Source: Acidobacteriota bacterium (GTDB taxonomy: Bacteria; Acidobacteriota; Polarisedimenticolia; J045). Taken from it: a DNA stretch of 64,000 nucleotides. Positions 40,622 to 48,911 of the stretch are shown here, one piece after another. The notes beneath the pieces were generated by a model. That model was not told where the DNA came from and searched no databases. It saw only the letters and a program-made list of their open reading frames with translations. The first letter of the stretch is position 1. Each line of letters starts with the position of its first letter. The DNA lies in assembly GCA_030949985.1 (NCBI GenBank), contig JAUZRX010000017.1:62001-126000 (forward strand), given 5' to 3'. Position numbers and translations under genes: made by a program.

Positions 40622-40642
40622 CTGTGCTCTCCTCTCCCGCGA

Positions 40643-42112
40643 TCAGCGGCGGGACTTGCCGCCGCCCCCCTGTTGCTTTGCGGCCATCTTTCTCTTCTTG
40701 CGGGCGACCCAGCCCTCGATGTTCTTCTGCTCGGCCCGACTGATCGCCAGCGCGCCCGCCGGCACGTCCCGGGTGATCGTCGCCCCGGCTCCCACGTAGG
40801 CGCCCTTGCCCACCCGCACCGGCGCGACGAGTTGGGTGTCCGAGCCGATGAACACGCCGTCGCCCAGTTCGGTGCGGTGCTTGTGGGTTCCGTCGTAGTT
40901 GCACGTGATGGTGCCGGCGCCGATGTTGACCTGCCGCCCCACCTCGGCGTCGCCGATGTAACTCAGGTGCGAGGCTTTCGAACCGCGGCCGAAACGGGCC
41001 TTCTTGGTTTCGACGAAATTGCCCACCTTGCACGCCGGGCCGAGCCGGGTGCCGGGTCGCAGGTGGGCGTAGGGACCGACCTGGGTGCCGGCGCCGATGC
41101 TGCTGTCGGTGGCCACCGTGCCCTCCAGCAGGATCGCGCGGTCGGCCACGTCCACGTCGGTCAGTCGACAGCCGCTGCGCACGACACAGTTCTTGCCGAT
41201 GCGCGTGGCGCCCTCCAGGCAGACGCCGGGATGGATGACCGTGTCCCGTCCGATGCGCACCGTGTCGTGCACCCAGGTGGTGGCCGGGTCGAGAATCGTC
41301 ACTCCCCGGGCCATCAGCTCGTCGAGGACCTGGGCCGAGCGCACCCGGTGGGCTTCGGCCAGGTGCCGCCGGCTGTTGACTCCCAGGGCCTCGGCCGGGT
41401 GCTGGTGGAGGCAGGCCTCGACGCGCAGGCCTTCGGCCAGCAGTTCCCGTACCGCATCGGTGAGGTAGTACTCGCCCTGGGCGTTGTCGGGGCGGATGCG
41501 CCGCAGGGCCCGGCGCAGGGCCGGCCAGGTGGCGCAGTAGGTCCCCGTGTTGATTTCGTGGATCGCCCGCTGCTGCGGGTCGGCATCCCGGTGCTCGACG
41601 ATGGCCTCGATGGTGCCGTCTTCACCGCGCACGATGCGGCCGTAGCCGGCGGGGTCGTCGAGGGCCGCGGTGAGCACGGTCAGGGCCGAGCGCCGCCGCC
41701 GGTGCCGGCGCACCAGGTCCTTCAGCGCGCGACCGGGGAGGGAGGGGACGTCCCCGCAGAGAATCAGCACCTCGCCACGGACGCCCCGCAGGTGTCCCGC
41801 CGCGGCGGAGACGGCGTCGGCGGTTCCCCGACGCTGCCGCTGGGTGGCGAATCGCAGGTCCGGTCCGTCGACGCGCGCGCGGAGGACACGTTCGACTTCC
41901 CCGCCTCCGTGGCCCACCACCACGACCACCCGTGTGGCTCCCGCCCGGCGGGCGGCGAGCACCACGTGCTCGACCATCGGCCGGCCCGCCACCGGGTGCA
42001 GCACCTTGGGCAGGGCGGATTTCATGCGCTTGCCCTCGCCCGCGGCGAGGATCACGGCGACGAGGGATGGGGAGCTTTCAGACGCCCTGGTTCGGCTCGG
42101 TTTCCGGGCCAT
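40643..42112 (-). CDS. glmU: Bifunctional GlcN-1-P acetyltransferase/GlcNAc-1-P uridylyltransferase
   Basis: 489 residues. The N-terminal pyrophosphorylase domain has LAAGEGKRMKSALPKVLHPVAG; the early part also shows LCGDVPSL and GYGRIVR. The C-terminal left-handed beta-helix acetyltransferase shows hexapeptide repeats from about 265 on, with NFVETKKARFGRGSKASHLSYIGDA and NIGAGTITCNYDG. The tail is strongly basic (VARKKRKMAAKQQGGGGKSRR region) and slightly longer than in E. coli (456 residues). It makes UDP-GlcNAc from glucosamine 1-phosphate. Its start lies 35 bases inside the preceding TPR gene in a different frame, so the two are translationally linked; glmS follows. Confidence 0.97.
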   Translation of the reverse strand: MARKPSRTRASESSPSLVAVILAAGEGKRMKSALPKVLHPVAGRPMVEHVVLAARRAGATRVVVVVGHGGGEVERVLRARVDGPDLRFATQRQRRGTADAVSAAAGHLRGVRGEVLILCGDVPSLPGRALKDLVRRHRRRRSALTVLTAALDDPAGYGRIVRGEDGTIEAIVEHRDADPQQRAIHEINTGTYCATWPALRRALRRIRPDNAQGEYYLTDAVRELLAEGLRVEACLHQHPAEALGVNSRRHLAEAHRVRSAQVLDELMARGVTILDPATTWVHDTVRIGRDTVIHPGVCLEGATRIGKNCVVRSGCRLTDVDVADRAILLEGTVATDSSIGAGTQVGPYAHLRPGTRLGPACKVGNFVETKKARFGRGSKASHLSYIGDAEVGRQVNIGAGTITCNYDGTHKHRTELGDGVFIGSDTQLVAPVRVGKGAYVGAGATITRDVPAGALAISRAEQKNIEGWVARKKRKMAAKQQGGGGKSRR

Positions 42113-42692
42113 CCTGGTATGCCTCCTCAGGCCCGGTGCCGGCGCTCTGCGGAGGTTCGACGAGTTCGACGAATCCGGCCAGTTCCCGCAGCCGCTCGAA
42201 GTCCGGGTCGCCCAGGGCGAAATTCCGATTCTCCGGGTCGGCCGCCAGGGCCAGCCTCAGGCTTTCCATGGCCTCGTCGTTCCGCTCCGCTGCCGCCAGG
42301 GTCGCAGCCCGGGCGTAGTAAACCTTCGCCTCTTCCGCGCCGGATGCCAAGGCCTTTTCGTAGGCCTCGATGGCTTCGTCGGTGCGACCCTCGTTGGACA
42401 GGACCACGGCCTGGGTCAGCCACTCGGCCCCCGTGGAGGGGTTGGCCGCGGGCGGAGAGGTCTTCAGGCGGCAGGCTGCGAGGTGGGAGCGGGCGCGATC
42501 AACCAGCTCGAGAACCGTGTCGTCGTCGCTGAACTGCTCGAGAAAAGATTCGAACGCCTTGATGGCCGCGGCGAAATCCCGCTTGACGGAGAAGAGCTGC
42601 ATGGCACTGGAATAAGCCTTTTCCGCGGCGGCGAAAGTGCTTGGGACCGTGGTGGTGCTGGAGGAGGTGGAACCGGCCTTCCGCTTCGGCAT
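42078..42692 (-). CDS. Tetratricopeptide-repeat protein overlapping glmU
   Basis: 204 residues, cytoplasmic. The basic N-terminus (MPKRKAGSTSSST) is followed by TPR-like helical pairs: AAIKAFESFLEQFSDDD, then GAEWLTQAVVLSNEGRTDEAIEAYEKAL and AKVYYARAATLAAAERNDEAMESLRLALA (each cited in part). The C-terminus is acidic. The last 35 bases overlap glmU in another frame, an unusually long overlap that implies coupled translation. Start ATG 42692 has GGGAG ten bases upstream. Possibly a scaffold or chaperone for the aminosugar enzymes (inference only). Confidence 0.75.
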   Translation of the reverse strand: MPKRKAGSTSSSTTTVPSTFAAAEKAYSSAMQLFSVKRDFAAAIKAFESFLEQFSDDDTVLELVDRARSHLAACRLKTSPPAANPSTGAEWLTQAVVLSNEGRTDEAIEAYEKALASGAEEAKVYYARAATLAAAERNDEAMESLRLALAADPENRNFALGDPDFERLRELAGFVELVEPPQSAGTGPEEAYQDGPETEPNQGV

Positions 42693-42805
42693 GCGACAAT
42701 CTCCCTTCGCCGCACCACCGCGTCTCGCGGCGGCGAGCGGAGCGTTGCGGATGCTATGTCTGCCGGCCGAGGGTGTCAAACAGGCCGGGTTCGGGAGGCC
42801 GGGGC

Positions 42806-43381
42806 ATGGAAGGCTGGGTGGTCGTCGCCCTGGGATCGAACCTGGGGGACCGGGAGCAGTGGCTGGGCCGGGCCCGACGGGAATTGCGGCGCGGAGGGTG
42901 GCCCTGGACCCTGGCTTCGGGGATTTACGAGAGTCCCGCCGAGGGCGGTCCTCCCGGGCAGGGGCCCTACCTCAACCAGGTCCTCGCCGGGCCCTCGGGG
43001 CGTTGCCCCCTGGCCCCCCGCGAGCTGCTCGATCTGGGTCTCGCCATCGAGCGCCGTTGTGGACGCCGGCGCCGGCGGCGCTGGGAAGCCCGTGTGCTGG
43101 ACATCGACCTGCTGGTCTACGGCCCGCTGGAAGTCGACGAGCCGGGTCTGGTGCTGCCCCATCCGCGAATGACCGCACGACGCTTCGTCCTCGCGCCACT
43201 GGCGGAAATCCTGCCCCACCTGGAACTTCCGCCGACCTCGGCGACGGTGGCCGAGCGCCTGGCCGCCCTGGCCCCTTGCTCCGCGCCGGACAGTCCCCGT
43301 AGGATCGACATCCCGGCCGGGGGGAGTCCGGAACCCGCCCCGGCCGGGCCGGGAGACCCGAGCGAGGAGCGGACGGGGTGA
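42806..43381 (+). CDS. folK: 6-hydroxymethyl-7,8-dihydropterin pyrophosphokinase
   Basis: 191 residues. HPPK transfers pyrophosphate from ATP to hydroxymethyl-dihydropterin, making the substrate of FolP. Signatures: VVVALGSNLGDRE, IYESPA, YLNQVL, the RRRRRRWEARVLDIDLLVYG core and LPHPRMTARRFVLAPLAEI. The last ~35 residues are a Pro/Gly-rich extension. ATG 42806 follows GGGAGGCC. The stop overlaps the GTG of the next gene (GTGA). In some bacteria FolK and a deoxynucleoside kinase form a single protein; here they are two overlapping genes. Confidence 0.95.
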   Translation: MEGWVVVALGSNLGDREQWLGRARRELRRGGWPWTLASGIYESPAEGGPPGQGPYLNQVLAGPSGRCPLAPRELLDLGLAIERRCGRRRRRRWEARVLDIDLLVYGPLEVDEPGLVLPHPRMTARRFVLAPLAEILPHLELPPTSATVAERLAALAPCSAPDSPRRIDIPAGGSPEPAPAGPGDPSEERTG

Positions 43382-44004
43382 CGCCACGGTACATCGCTAT
43401 CGAGGGGCCCATCGGTGTGGGCAAGACGGTGCTCGCCGAGCGCCTGGCCGAACGCTTCGATGCCCGCCTGGTGCGGGAGCCCACCGACAACCCCTTTCTC
43501 GAGCAGTTCTATGGAGATCGGCGGGGCTCGGCTTTCCCGACCCAGATCTGGTTCCTGATCTCCCGGCATCAGCAGCTCCGGCACCTGGCCCAGGGCAACC
43601 TCTTCCAGCAGACCGTGGTCTCGGACTATCTCTTCGAAAAGGACCGCATCTTCGCCTACATCAATCTGGACGACTCGGAACTGGCGACCTACGAGAAGCT
43701 CTATGAGCACCTCGTCACCGAGATTCCCCGACCCGACCTGGTGGTCTACCTCCAGGCCCGGGTCGACACGTTGATCACCCGCATTCAACGCCGGGGCCGC
43801 CAGGCCGAGCGGCGGATCTCCGACACCTATCTCGAGCAGGTGGTGCAGGCCCACGACCACTTCTTCTTCCACTTCGACCAGGCGCCGCTGCTGGTGGTGG
43901 ACACCAACGAGATCAACCCCCTCGAGCACGAAGCCCAGCTCGACGATCTGGCCTCCAGGATCCAGGCCATGGAGCGGGGAGGGGTGGAGTACTACCGCCC
44001 CTGA
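43378..44004 (+). CDS. Deoxynucleoside kinase
   Basis: 208 residues, of the deoxyadenosine/deoxyguanosine kinase family. P-loop GPIGVGKT lies at about 10-17, and REPTDNPFLEQFY and SDYLFEKDRIFA (the ERS-like motif) are present. The LID region with arginines (IQRRGRQAERRI) contacts phosphate. GTG start overlaps folK. It phosphorylates salvaged deoxynucleosides to the monophosphate; substrate preference is not readable. It ends 271 bases before panB. Confidence 0.9.
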   Translation: MTPRYIAIEGPIGVGKTVLAERLAERFDARLVREPTDNPFLEQFYGDRRGSAFPTQIWFLISRHQQLRHLAQGNLFQQTVVSDYLFEKDRIFAYINLDDSELATYEKLYEHLVTEIPRPDLVVYLQARVDTLITRIQRRGRQAERRISDTYLEQVVQAHDHFFFHFDQAPLLVVDTNEINPLEHEAQLDDLASRIQAMERGGVEYYRP

Positions 44005-44275
44005 TCTCCACGCCCGTTGGTCGGGGGCCGGTCCGCGGCGCTGGCTTACGGCCCGGGCGGCTGCTAAACTCTGCCGAAAATCAACTGGGTGTGAGGGTTA
44101 GCCCGGTCCGCCGCGGAACTGTCCGGGCGGTTGGAAGATCCCGGGCGCGGGGCCGGATCTCCCCTTGGGGGACCGGCACCACGGCAGCCCGCTCTTCCGA
44201 CGAGCCGGATCCTGCCCGGCACCCGACCAGCCCCATCCTGCGACCGGCCCTGCCGGCGGGGAGGTGGGAGGACAG

Positions 44276-45187
44276 ATGGTCTACGGTCCCCAGGACGGCG
44301 CCTCGCCGCGAGCCGCCGCTCCGCGCAAGATCACCGTTCCCGGCATCATGGCCAGCAAGGGCGTGCGCCCCCTGGTGATGCTCACCGCCTACGATGCGCC
44401 CTCGGCCCGCATCGCCGACGAGGCGGGGGTCGACCTGCTGCTGGTCGGCGATTCCCTGGCCATGGTGGTGCTGGGCTACGAGGACACCCTGCGGGTCGAT
44501 CTGGAGGACATGGTCCGGCACACCGCCGCGGTGGCCCGCACCCGTCCCCAGGCCCTGGTGGTGGCCGACATGCCCTACCTCAGCTACCACACCGGTCCCG
44601 CCGATGCGGTTCGTGCCGCCGGGCGCCTGGTGCGGGAGGGCCACGCCGAGGCGGTCAAGCTCGAAGGCGGCCGTCGCCGCCGGGAGGTGATCGAGGCGCT
44701 GGTCGGCGCCGAGATCCCGGTGATGGGGCACTTGGGGCTGACGCCCCAGTCGCTCAACGCCATGGGTGGTTACCGGGTTCAAGGTCGGGCTCTCGAACAG
44801 GTCGATGCTCTGCTCGAAGACGCCCGGATTCTCGAGGAGGCCGGGGTCTTCGCCCTGGTCCTCGAAGGGGTTCCGGCGGAGGTGGCGCGCCGGGTCACCG
44901 CGCAGGTGGGCGTGCCCACCATCGGTATCGGTGCCGGCGCCGACTGCGATGGACAGGTGCTGGTCTTCCACGACCTGCTGGGCCTGGGAGACGGTCCCTT
45001 GCCCAAGTTCGTCAAGGCCTACGCCGATCTCCGCCGTCAGGCCGTCTCGGCGGTGTCGGCCTTCGCCGACCAGGTGCGTTCGGGGGCCTTTCCCACGCCG
45101 CGCCACGCCTACCGCCTGCCCCGGGAAACCGCCGAGGCGCTGGCGGCCCGCGACAAGGGCCGCCAGGATTCCCGTCGCCTCGGCTGA
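44276..45187 (+). CDS. panB: 3-methyl-2-oxobutanoate hydroxymethyltransferase
   Basis: 303 residues. PanB adds a hydroxymethyl group from methylene-THF to ketoisovalerate to give ketopantoate. Signatures: LTAYDAPSARIADEAGVDLLLVGDS is the N-terminal segment (shown in part: LTAYDAPSARI, LLLVGDSL), and DMPYLSYH, VKLEGG, GHLGLTPQS and GIGAGADCDGQVLVFHDLLG are family motifs. ATG 44276 follows GGGGAGGTGGGAGGACAG; the open frame upstream shows no protein-like sequence. panC follows after 15 bases. The 271 bases before it include no gene. Confidence 0.97.
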   Translation: MVYGPQDGASPRAAAPRKITVPGIMASKGVRPLVMLTAYDAPSARIADEAGVDLLLVGDSLAMVVLGYEDTLRVDLEDMVRHTAAVARTRPQALVVADMPYLSYHTGPADAVRAAGRLVREGHAEAVKLEGGRRRREVIEALVGAEIPVMGHLGLTPQSLNAMGGYRVQGRALEQVDALLEDARILEEAGVFALVLEGVPAEVARRVTAQVGVPTIGIGAGADCDGQVLVFHDLLGLGDGPLPKFVKAYADLRRQAVSAVSAFADQVRSGAFPTPRHAYRLPRETAEALAARDKGRQDSRRLG

Positions 45188-45202
45188 GGGAGAAGCCAAC
45201 GG

Positions 45203-46081
45203 ATGGAACTGGTTCGCCGTGTGCACCTGATGCGCGAGATTTCCCGGGAGATTCGCAGCCGGGGGCGGAAGATCTCCCTGGTGCCCACCATGGGGGCGCT
45301 CCACGAGGGGCACCTGGCCCTGATTCGCAAGGCGCGTCAGCTGGGCGACGTGGTGGTGGTCTCGATTTTCGTCAACCCCAAGCAGTTCGGTCCGGCGGAG
45401 GATTACGACACCTATCCTCGCGACCTGGTCCGGGACGCCGATCTCTGCATCGAGGAAGGCGTCGACTTCCTCTTCTGCCCGGAGGGCAGGGACATGTACC
45501 CCTCGGGCTTCCGGACGGCGGTGGAGGTGGAGGGGCTTTCCGCGGTCTTCGAGGGCGCGAGCCGGCCGGGATTCTTCCGCGGGGTCTGCACCGTCGTGCT
45601 CAAGCTCTTCCAGATCGTCGCTCCGCACTTCTCCGTCTTCGGCCAGAAAGACGCTCAGCAGGCGCTGATCGTCCGGAGGATGGTGGCCGATCTCAACCTG
45701 GACATGGAGCTGGTGGTCGAGCCCACCGTGCGCGAGGCCGACGGCCTGGCCCGGTCCTCCCGAAACGCCTACCTGGACCCCGAACAGCGCCGGGCGGCCG
45801 GCGTGCTCTACCGGGCTCTCGAGGCGGCCAAGGCCATGATCGAGGCGGAAGAGAGTGTTGCCGGTGAGCGGGTCGAGGCCGAAATGCGGCGGATCCTCGA
45901 AGCCGAGCCGCTGGCCCGGGTGGACTATGTGGCAGCGGTGGAGCCCTCCAGCCTCGACCGACTGGAGACGGTGGAAGACGAGGTGCTGCTGCTGGTGGCG
46001 GCCTGGATCGGCCAGACCCGCCTGATCGACAACCTGCTGCTGCCCGAGATTCCGGGCGTCGGTGGAGGCGACCTGCGATGA
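45203..46081 (+). CDS. panC: Pantothenate synthetase
   Basis: 292 residues. PanC joins pantoate and beta-alanine using ATP. Signatures: VPTMGALHEGHLALI (HIGH-like), VSIFVNPKQFGP, FCPEGRDMYPSGF, VFGQKDAQQ, and the VREADGLARSSRN loop (KMSKS-like). The stop overlaps panD's ATG (ATGA). Ketopantoate reductase (panE or ilvC-like), which would complete pantoate formation, is not in this window. Confidence 0.97.
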   Translation: MELVRRVHLMREISREIRSRGRKISLVPTMGALHEGHLALIRKARQLGDVVVVSIFVNPKQFGPAEDYDTYPRDLVRDADLCIEEGVDFLFCPEGRDMYPSGFRTAVEVEGLSAVFEGASRPGFFRGVCTVVLKLFQIVAPHFSVFGQKDAQQALIVRRMVADLNLDMELVVEPTVREADGLARSSRNAYLDPEQRRAAGVLYRALEAAKAMIEAEESVAGERVEAEMRRILEAEPLARVDYVAAVEPSSLDRLETVEDEVLLLVAAWIGQTRLIDNLLLPEIPGVGGGDLR

Positions 46082-46470
46082 AGATTCCCTTTCTCCACTC
46101 GAAGGTGCACCGGGTGCTGGTCACCGCTGCGGATCCCGACTACGAGGGGAGCCTGACTCTCGATCGGGCCCTGATGGACGCGGCCGGCATGGCGCCCTAC
46201 CAGCGTATCGAGGTCTACAACGTCAGCCGCGGGACCCGCCTGTCCACCTACCTGATCGAAGGGCCCGCGGGTCGGGGGGATTGCTGCCTCAACGGTGCCG
46301 CCGCTCACCTGGTGGAACTGGGAGACCGGGTGATCATCGCCGCCTATTGCGACCTGGAGCCGGACGAGGTGGCGGGTCACCGGCCGCGGCTGGTGCTCGT
46401 GGGGGCCGACAACCGGGACTTCACCGTGCGTACCGGCGAGACCGCCTTCACCCCCGTCGGTCGGGGCTGA
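46078..46470 (+). CDS. panD: Aspartate 1-decarboxylase precursor
   Basis: 130 residues. PanD makes beta-alanine from aspartate for PanC. It is self-cleaved: the cleavage site is the Gly-Ser in YEGSLTLD, where the new N-terminal pyruvoyl group comes from the serine. KVHRVLVTAADPDYEGSLT and YNVSRGTRLSTYLIEG are typical; NGAAAHLV and DRVIIAAY follow. Last gene of the panBCD run, with a possible terminator at 46490-46522. Confidence 0.96.
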   Translation: MKIPFLHSKVHRVLVTAADPDYEGSLTLDRALMDAAGMAPYQRIEVYNVSRGTRLSTYLIEGPAGRGDCCLNGAAAHLVELGDRVIIAAYCDLEPDEVAGHRPRLVLVGADNRDFTVRTGETAFTPVGRG

Positions 46471-46861
46471 TCGCCTGTCGGGTACGTCGGAGCCGGCGAG
46501 AGGTGCTGCCCCCCGCCGGCTCTTGGTGTCTCCCCCCTTGCGGGTCGATGGCGCGATCCGGCGTAACCTCCCGGTTGTTCGATTCCAGCAGGGTCGACGC
46601 CTGCCGGCCGTGCGGACCGCAGAGGATCTCGCGCGCAAGCGAAGGCGGAAGACCCGAGTCCTGCGCCCTACCTGCAAGGGATCTCGAGAATCTACACCGA
46701 AATCCCCCTTCGGGGGGGAGTGCGTCTCCACCTTCGTCTCCTCTTTGCCTCGGGGCGGGTCGTCGAGGACGGTGGGGCGCGAAAGTTGCGGGCTAAAGGG
46801 CTCCGGTGTTGGTGCCGACAAGAGAGGGCAGACGCCACCGCCCCGCAGGAGCCAGAACCGC
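46471..46861. other. 391-base non-coding gap panD-HDOD
   Basis: No convincing gene. It contains the hairpin at 46490-46522, a small CCCCC-TTCG-GGGGG hairpin near 46704-46717, and at 46796-46823 a TAAA followed after 16 bases by GCCGACAA, which resembles a sigma-28 (flagellar) promoter whose usual spacing is 15. The last lies about 40 bases ahead of the HDOD gene. The rest is unremarkable GC-rich DNA. Confidence 0.4.
46490..46530 (+). terminator. Possible terminator after panD
   Basis: Perfect 9-bp GC-rich arms GAGCCGGCG (46490-46498) and CGCCGGCTC (46514-46522) with a 15-base loop, then TTGGTGTCT. The T-tract is weak. Confidence 0.45.
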
Positions 46862-47710
46862 GTGAGCCAAGACACTCTCCAGCAGGTCCCCGCTACGCTC
46901 GAGGAACTTCTCTCCTCGACGACGGAACTTCCGGTCTTGCCCCAGGTGGCCGTGAGGATCTTCGAGGAGATGCGCTCTCCACAGATCACCGCGGCGCGGA
47001 TGGCGGAGTTCATCAAGAAGGACCCGGTGCTGGCCACCGCGGTGCTCCGGGTGGCCAACTCCGCCCTCTACGGGGCCCGTGGGCGGATCAACGACCTGGC
47101 CTTCGCCATCGCCCGGGTGGGGCTCTCCCAGATCCGGAACCTGCTGCTGGCGCTGGTGCTGCGCTCACAGATGGCCGATCCCGATGTCTACGGCGAGGAT
47201 GGAGCGCCGTTGATGGAACACGGCCTGGCGACGGCCTTCGGTGCCGGCATGGTGGCCGATGGCGCGGGGATCGAGTCGGGCGAAGCGTTCATGTGCGGCC
47301 TGCTGCACGATTTCGGCAGGCTGGCCCTGATCAAGGCCTTGCGGGAGCGGGAAGCGGTCTCGGCGCCGCACCTGCCAGCCGAGCTGGCCCGGGTGGTCGA
47401 CGACCTGCACAGCGAGGCGGGCGAACTCCTCTGCCGCAACTGGGAGCTGCCCGAGCCGGTGGCCGTGGTGGCGCGTTACCACCACGACCCCGGCGCCGCG
47501 CCCGAGAAAGACCAGCCGATCGTCGCCACGGTGTCCTTCGCCGACGCCCTGTCCCATCGCCTGGGGTTGGGAATCGGCCGCGACGAGGACCTGGACCTGC
47601 TGGCGCATCCGGCGACGGAGATGCTGGGTCTGGGAGCGGAGAAAGTGGAAGAACTCGAGGAGTACCTTCCGGGGCTGTTCAGCACGGCCCGGTCGGCGCT
47701 TTTCAGTTGA
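46862..47710 (+). CDS. HDOD-domain signalling protein
   Basis: 282 residues. The HDOD domain (about residues 20-215) begins LPVLPQVAVRIFEEM and has the pattern IKKDPVLATAVLRVANSALYG and FMCGLLHDFGRLAL, a degenerate HD domain in which the catalytic metal ligands are only partly kept. A helical C-terminal part follows, with an HHDPGAA motif. HDOD proteins act in c-di-GMP-linked signalling, motility and stress circuits; a specific partner is not visible. GTG start at 46862 with upstream GCAGGAG. A sigma-28-like promoter may precede it. It is followed by a structured segment and a strong terminator. Confidence 0.85.
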   Translation: MSQDTLQQVPATLEELLSSTTELPVLPQVAVRIFEEMRSPQITAARMAEFIKKDPVLATAVLRVANSALYGARGRINDLAFAIARVGLSQIRNLLLALVLRSQMADPDVYGEDGAPLMEHGLATAFGAGMVADGAGIESGEAFMCGLLHDFGRLALIKALREREAVSAPHLPAELARVVDDLHSEAGELLCRNWELPEPVAVVARYHHDPGAAPEKDQPIVATVSFADALSHRLGLGIGRDEDLDLLAHPATEMLGLGAEKVEELEEYLPGLFSTARSALFS

Positions 47711-47725
47711 GCAGGAGTTGGTAGG

Positions 47726-47778
47726 AGGCGGCGCGGCCCAGAGACTTGATCCCCCCGCAACGCGAACCCGCGCCGTCT
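47726..47778 (+). ncRNA. Structured segment between HDOD gene and its terminator
   Basis: AGGCGGCGCGG (47726-47736) pairs with CCGCGCCGTCT (47768-47778) to give an 11-bp stem (one G-U) closing a 31-base loop. A textbook terminator hairpin follows at once. The two hairpins in series, starting 16 bases after the stop codon, might be a 3'-UTR-derived small RNA or simply a stable mRNA end. No known RNA family is recognised. Confidence 0.3.
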
Positions 47779-47780
47779 GG

Positions 47781-47813
47781 CACCCTCGGCATCGTGCCGA
47801 GGGTGTCTTTTTG
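47781..47813 (+). terminator. Strong intrinsic terminator after HDOD gene
   Basis: Perfect 11-bp stem CACCCTCGGCA / TGCCGAGGGTG with a 3-base loop, then TCTTTTTG. It is the best plus-strand terminator in the window. Confidence 0.9.
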
Positions 47814-47863
47814 TCGGAGGCCCGTTGTCGGGAGGCCGGCGGGTGAGGGAGCGCCGGTGTCGC

Positions 47864-47896
47864 GAAAAAGAAGGCCCGGCCGAAGCCGGGCCTTCT
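47864..47896 (-). terminator. Strong intrinsic terminator of the small Cys-rich gene
   Basis: Read on the minus strand: AGAAGGCCCGGC, TTCG tetraloop, GCCGGGCCTTCT, then TTTTTCGC. A perfect 12-bp stem with a T-run, placed 60 bases after the stop of the gene at 47957. Confidence 0.9.
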
Positions 47897-47956
47897 CTTG
47901 ATCGATAGTCTGGTGTTTCTCTCGAGAGCTAGAAACTGGCCAGTTCCTCCGGGGAC

Positions 47957-48319
47957 TTATGGAGCCGAAGGAGAGTTCTGGCAGTCCCGGTAGCAGTTGT
48001 ACGCGACAGTATTCGCCACACTCACGCAGCGCCTGTGGTCGGCCTGTGCGCGAAACCGCTTGATGTTGACCTCACGCAGGCAGAGTCCCGCCGCAATGGG
48101 GTCGGAAGAGTTGTTGAGGCAGTCATCCGCCTCCTGGTCCAATTGGGCCAGAGTGTCATCAAGCTGACGGTCGCACTCGGCCTTGTCCGCGTCGAACTGG
48201 TCGACGCAGGCCTGCACGCATTCGGCGAAGTCTGCGTGCGCCACTGGCACGGTGATCGCCGCAGCGGCGACGAGCACGAGAGCGGCGCACAGCATCTTCA
48301 ACACAGCTGCCGGACGCAT
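47957..48319 (-). CDS. Small cysteine-rich exported protein, unknown
   Basis: 120 residues with a signal peptide (core MLCAALVLVAAAAITVPVA, cleavage near AHA-D). The mature ~90 residues carry eight cysteines in a spaced pattern (ECVQAC, AEC, DDC, GLC, RRC, NCYRDC), suggesting four disulfides in a small helical protein. No family is recognised. ATG 48319 has an AAAGGAG ribosome site ten bases upstream, which rules against the longer open frame. It is monocistronic, with its own strong terminator, so it is very probably expressed. Secreted cysteine-rich proteins of this size can be structural or redox-related; nothing here decides. Confidence 0.75.
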   Translation of the reverse strand: MRPAAVLKMLCAALVLVAAAAITVPVAHADFAECVQACVDQFDADKAECDRQLDDTLAQLDQEADDCLNNSSDPIAAGLCLREVNIKRFRAQADHRRCVSVANTVAYNCYRDCQNSPSAP

Positions 48320-48667
48320 CGTATTGGGCTCCTTTCCTTGAACGGCGCAGGGGATTCCAGTGTCGAAGTTTTCTAGGTTGACCAAACCCGAACCTCACTA
48401 AACCCGCGATTCACGTTCCGACGATTCGAGAGCTTTCCGTGGCCCTTGCCTGGTGGCCAGAACCCATCCCCCTGCGCCTTACCCCCAAGCGGGGGCCGGG
48501 AGGGCTCCGGAATCGTCGCTCGTCCTTCCACCTTCCCCTCCATGCTCTGGCAGCTCGAGCAGGGACCGGTCGGCAGTTGGACCTAACCTGACGGCCGGAA
48601 ATAAACCCGCAACTCCGGTCGAATGCAAGGAAAAAAGGCGGGAACCTGCGGGCGATTCCCGGGGTCC

Positions 48668-48683
48668 TTACAAGACGTTGTAA
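48668..48683. repeat. AT-rich palindrome TTACAA-GACG-TTGTAA
   Basis: Perfect 6-base arms with a 4-base centre in the non-coding region, against a strongly GC-rich background. A candidate operator for the divergent genes on either side. Confidence 0.4.
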
Positions 48684-48871
48684 ACAAAAGGGTTGATGGT
48701 TTGGTCCCCGGAGTCCCGGCGGGCGCCCCCGGTCGTCCCGGGGCGACTCGCGGGCGGAGACCGGCTCGGCGTGAGTGAAAAAAGCCCCGGGGAAAGCCCC
48801 GCCACTTCGCGGCGCCGGCCCCTTGTCTTGCCGTCAAAAACCCCATGGAGCGAGTCCGGACCTTGCCTGGC

Positions 48872-48911
48872 CGGCGTTGGCGCCGGTGTCCCGCGGCCGG
48901 TGCCAACGCCG
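48872..48911. repeat. 15-bp hairpin in the leader region
   Basis: CGGCGTTGGCGCCGG (48872-48886) pairs with CCGGTGCCAACGCCG (48897-48911), with one G-U pair and a 10-base loop. No T-run follows on either strand, so it is not a standard terminator. It lies about 300 bases upstream of the large secreted protein gene and may be an RNA element or protein-binding site. Confidence 0.5.

Noticed and set aside
40622-40642. glmS ribozyme in front of glmS
   Set aside because: Only 21 bases separate glmU and glmS; there is no room for the ribozyme.
48340-48360. A GG-N10-GC spacing on the minus strand upstream of the small Cys-rich gene
   Set aside because: The spacing fits sigma-54, but the flanking bases do not match at either element.
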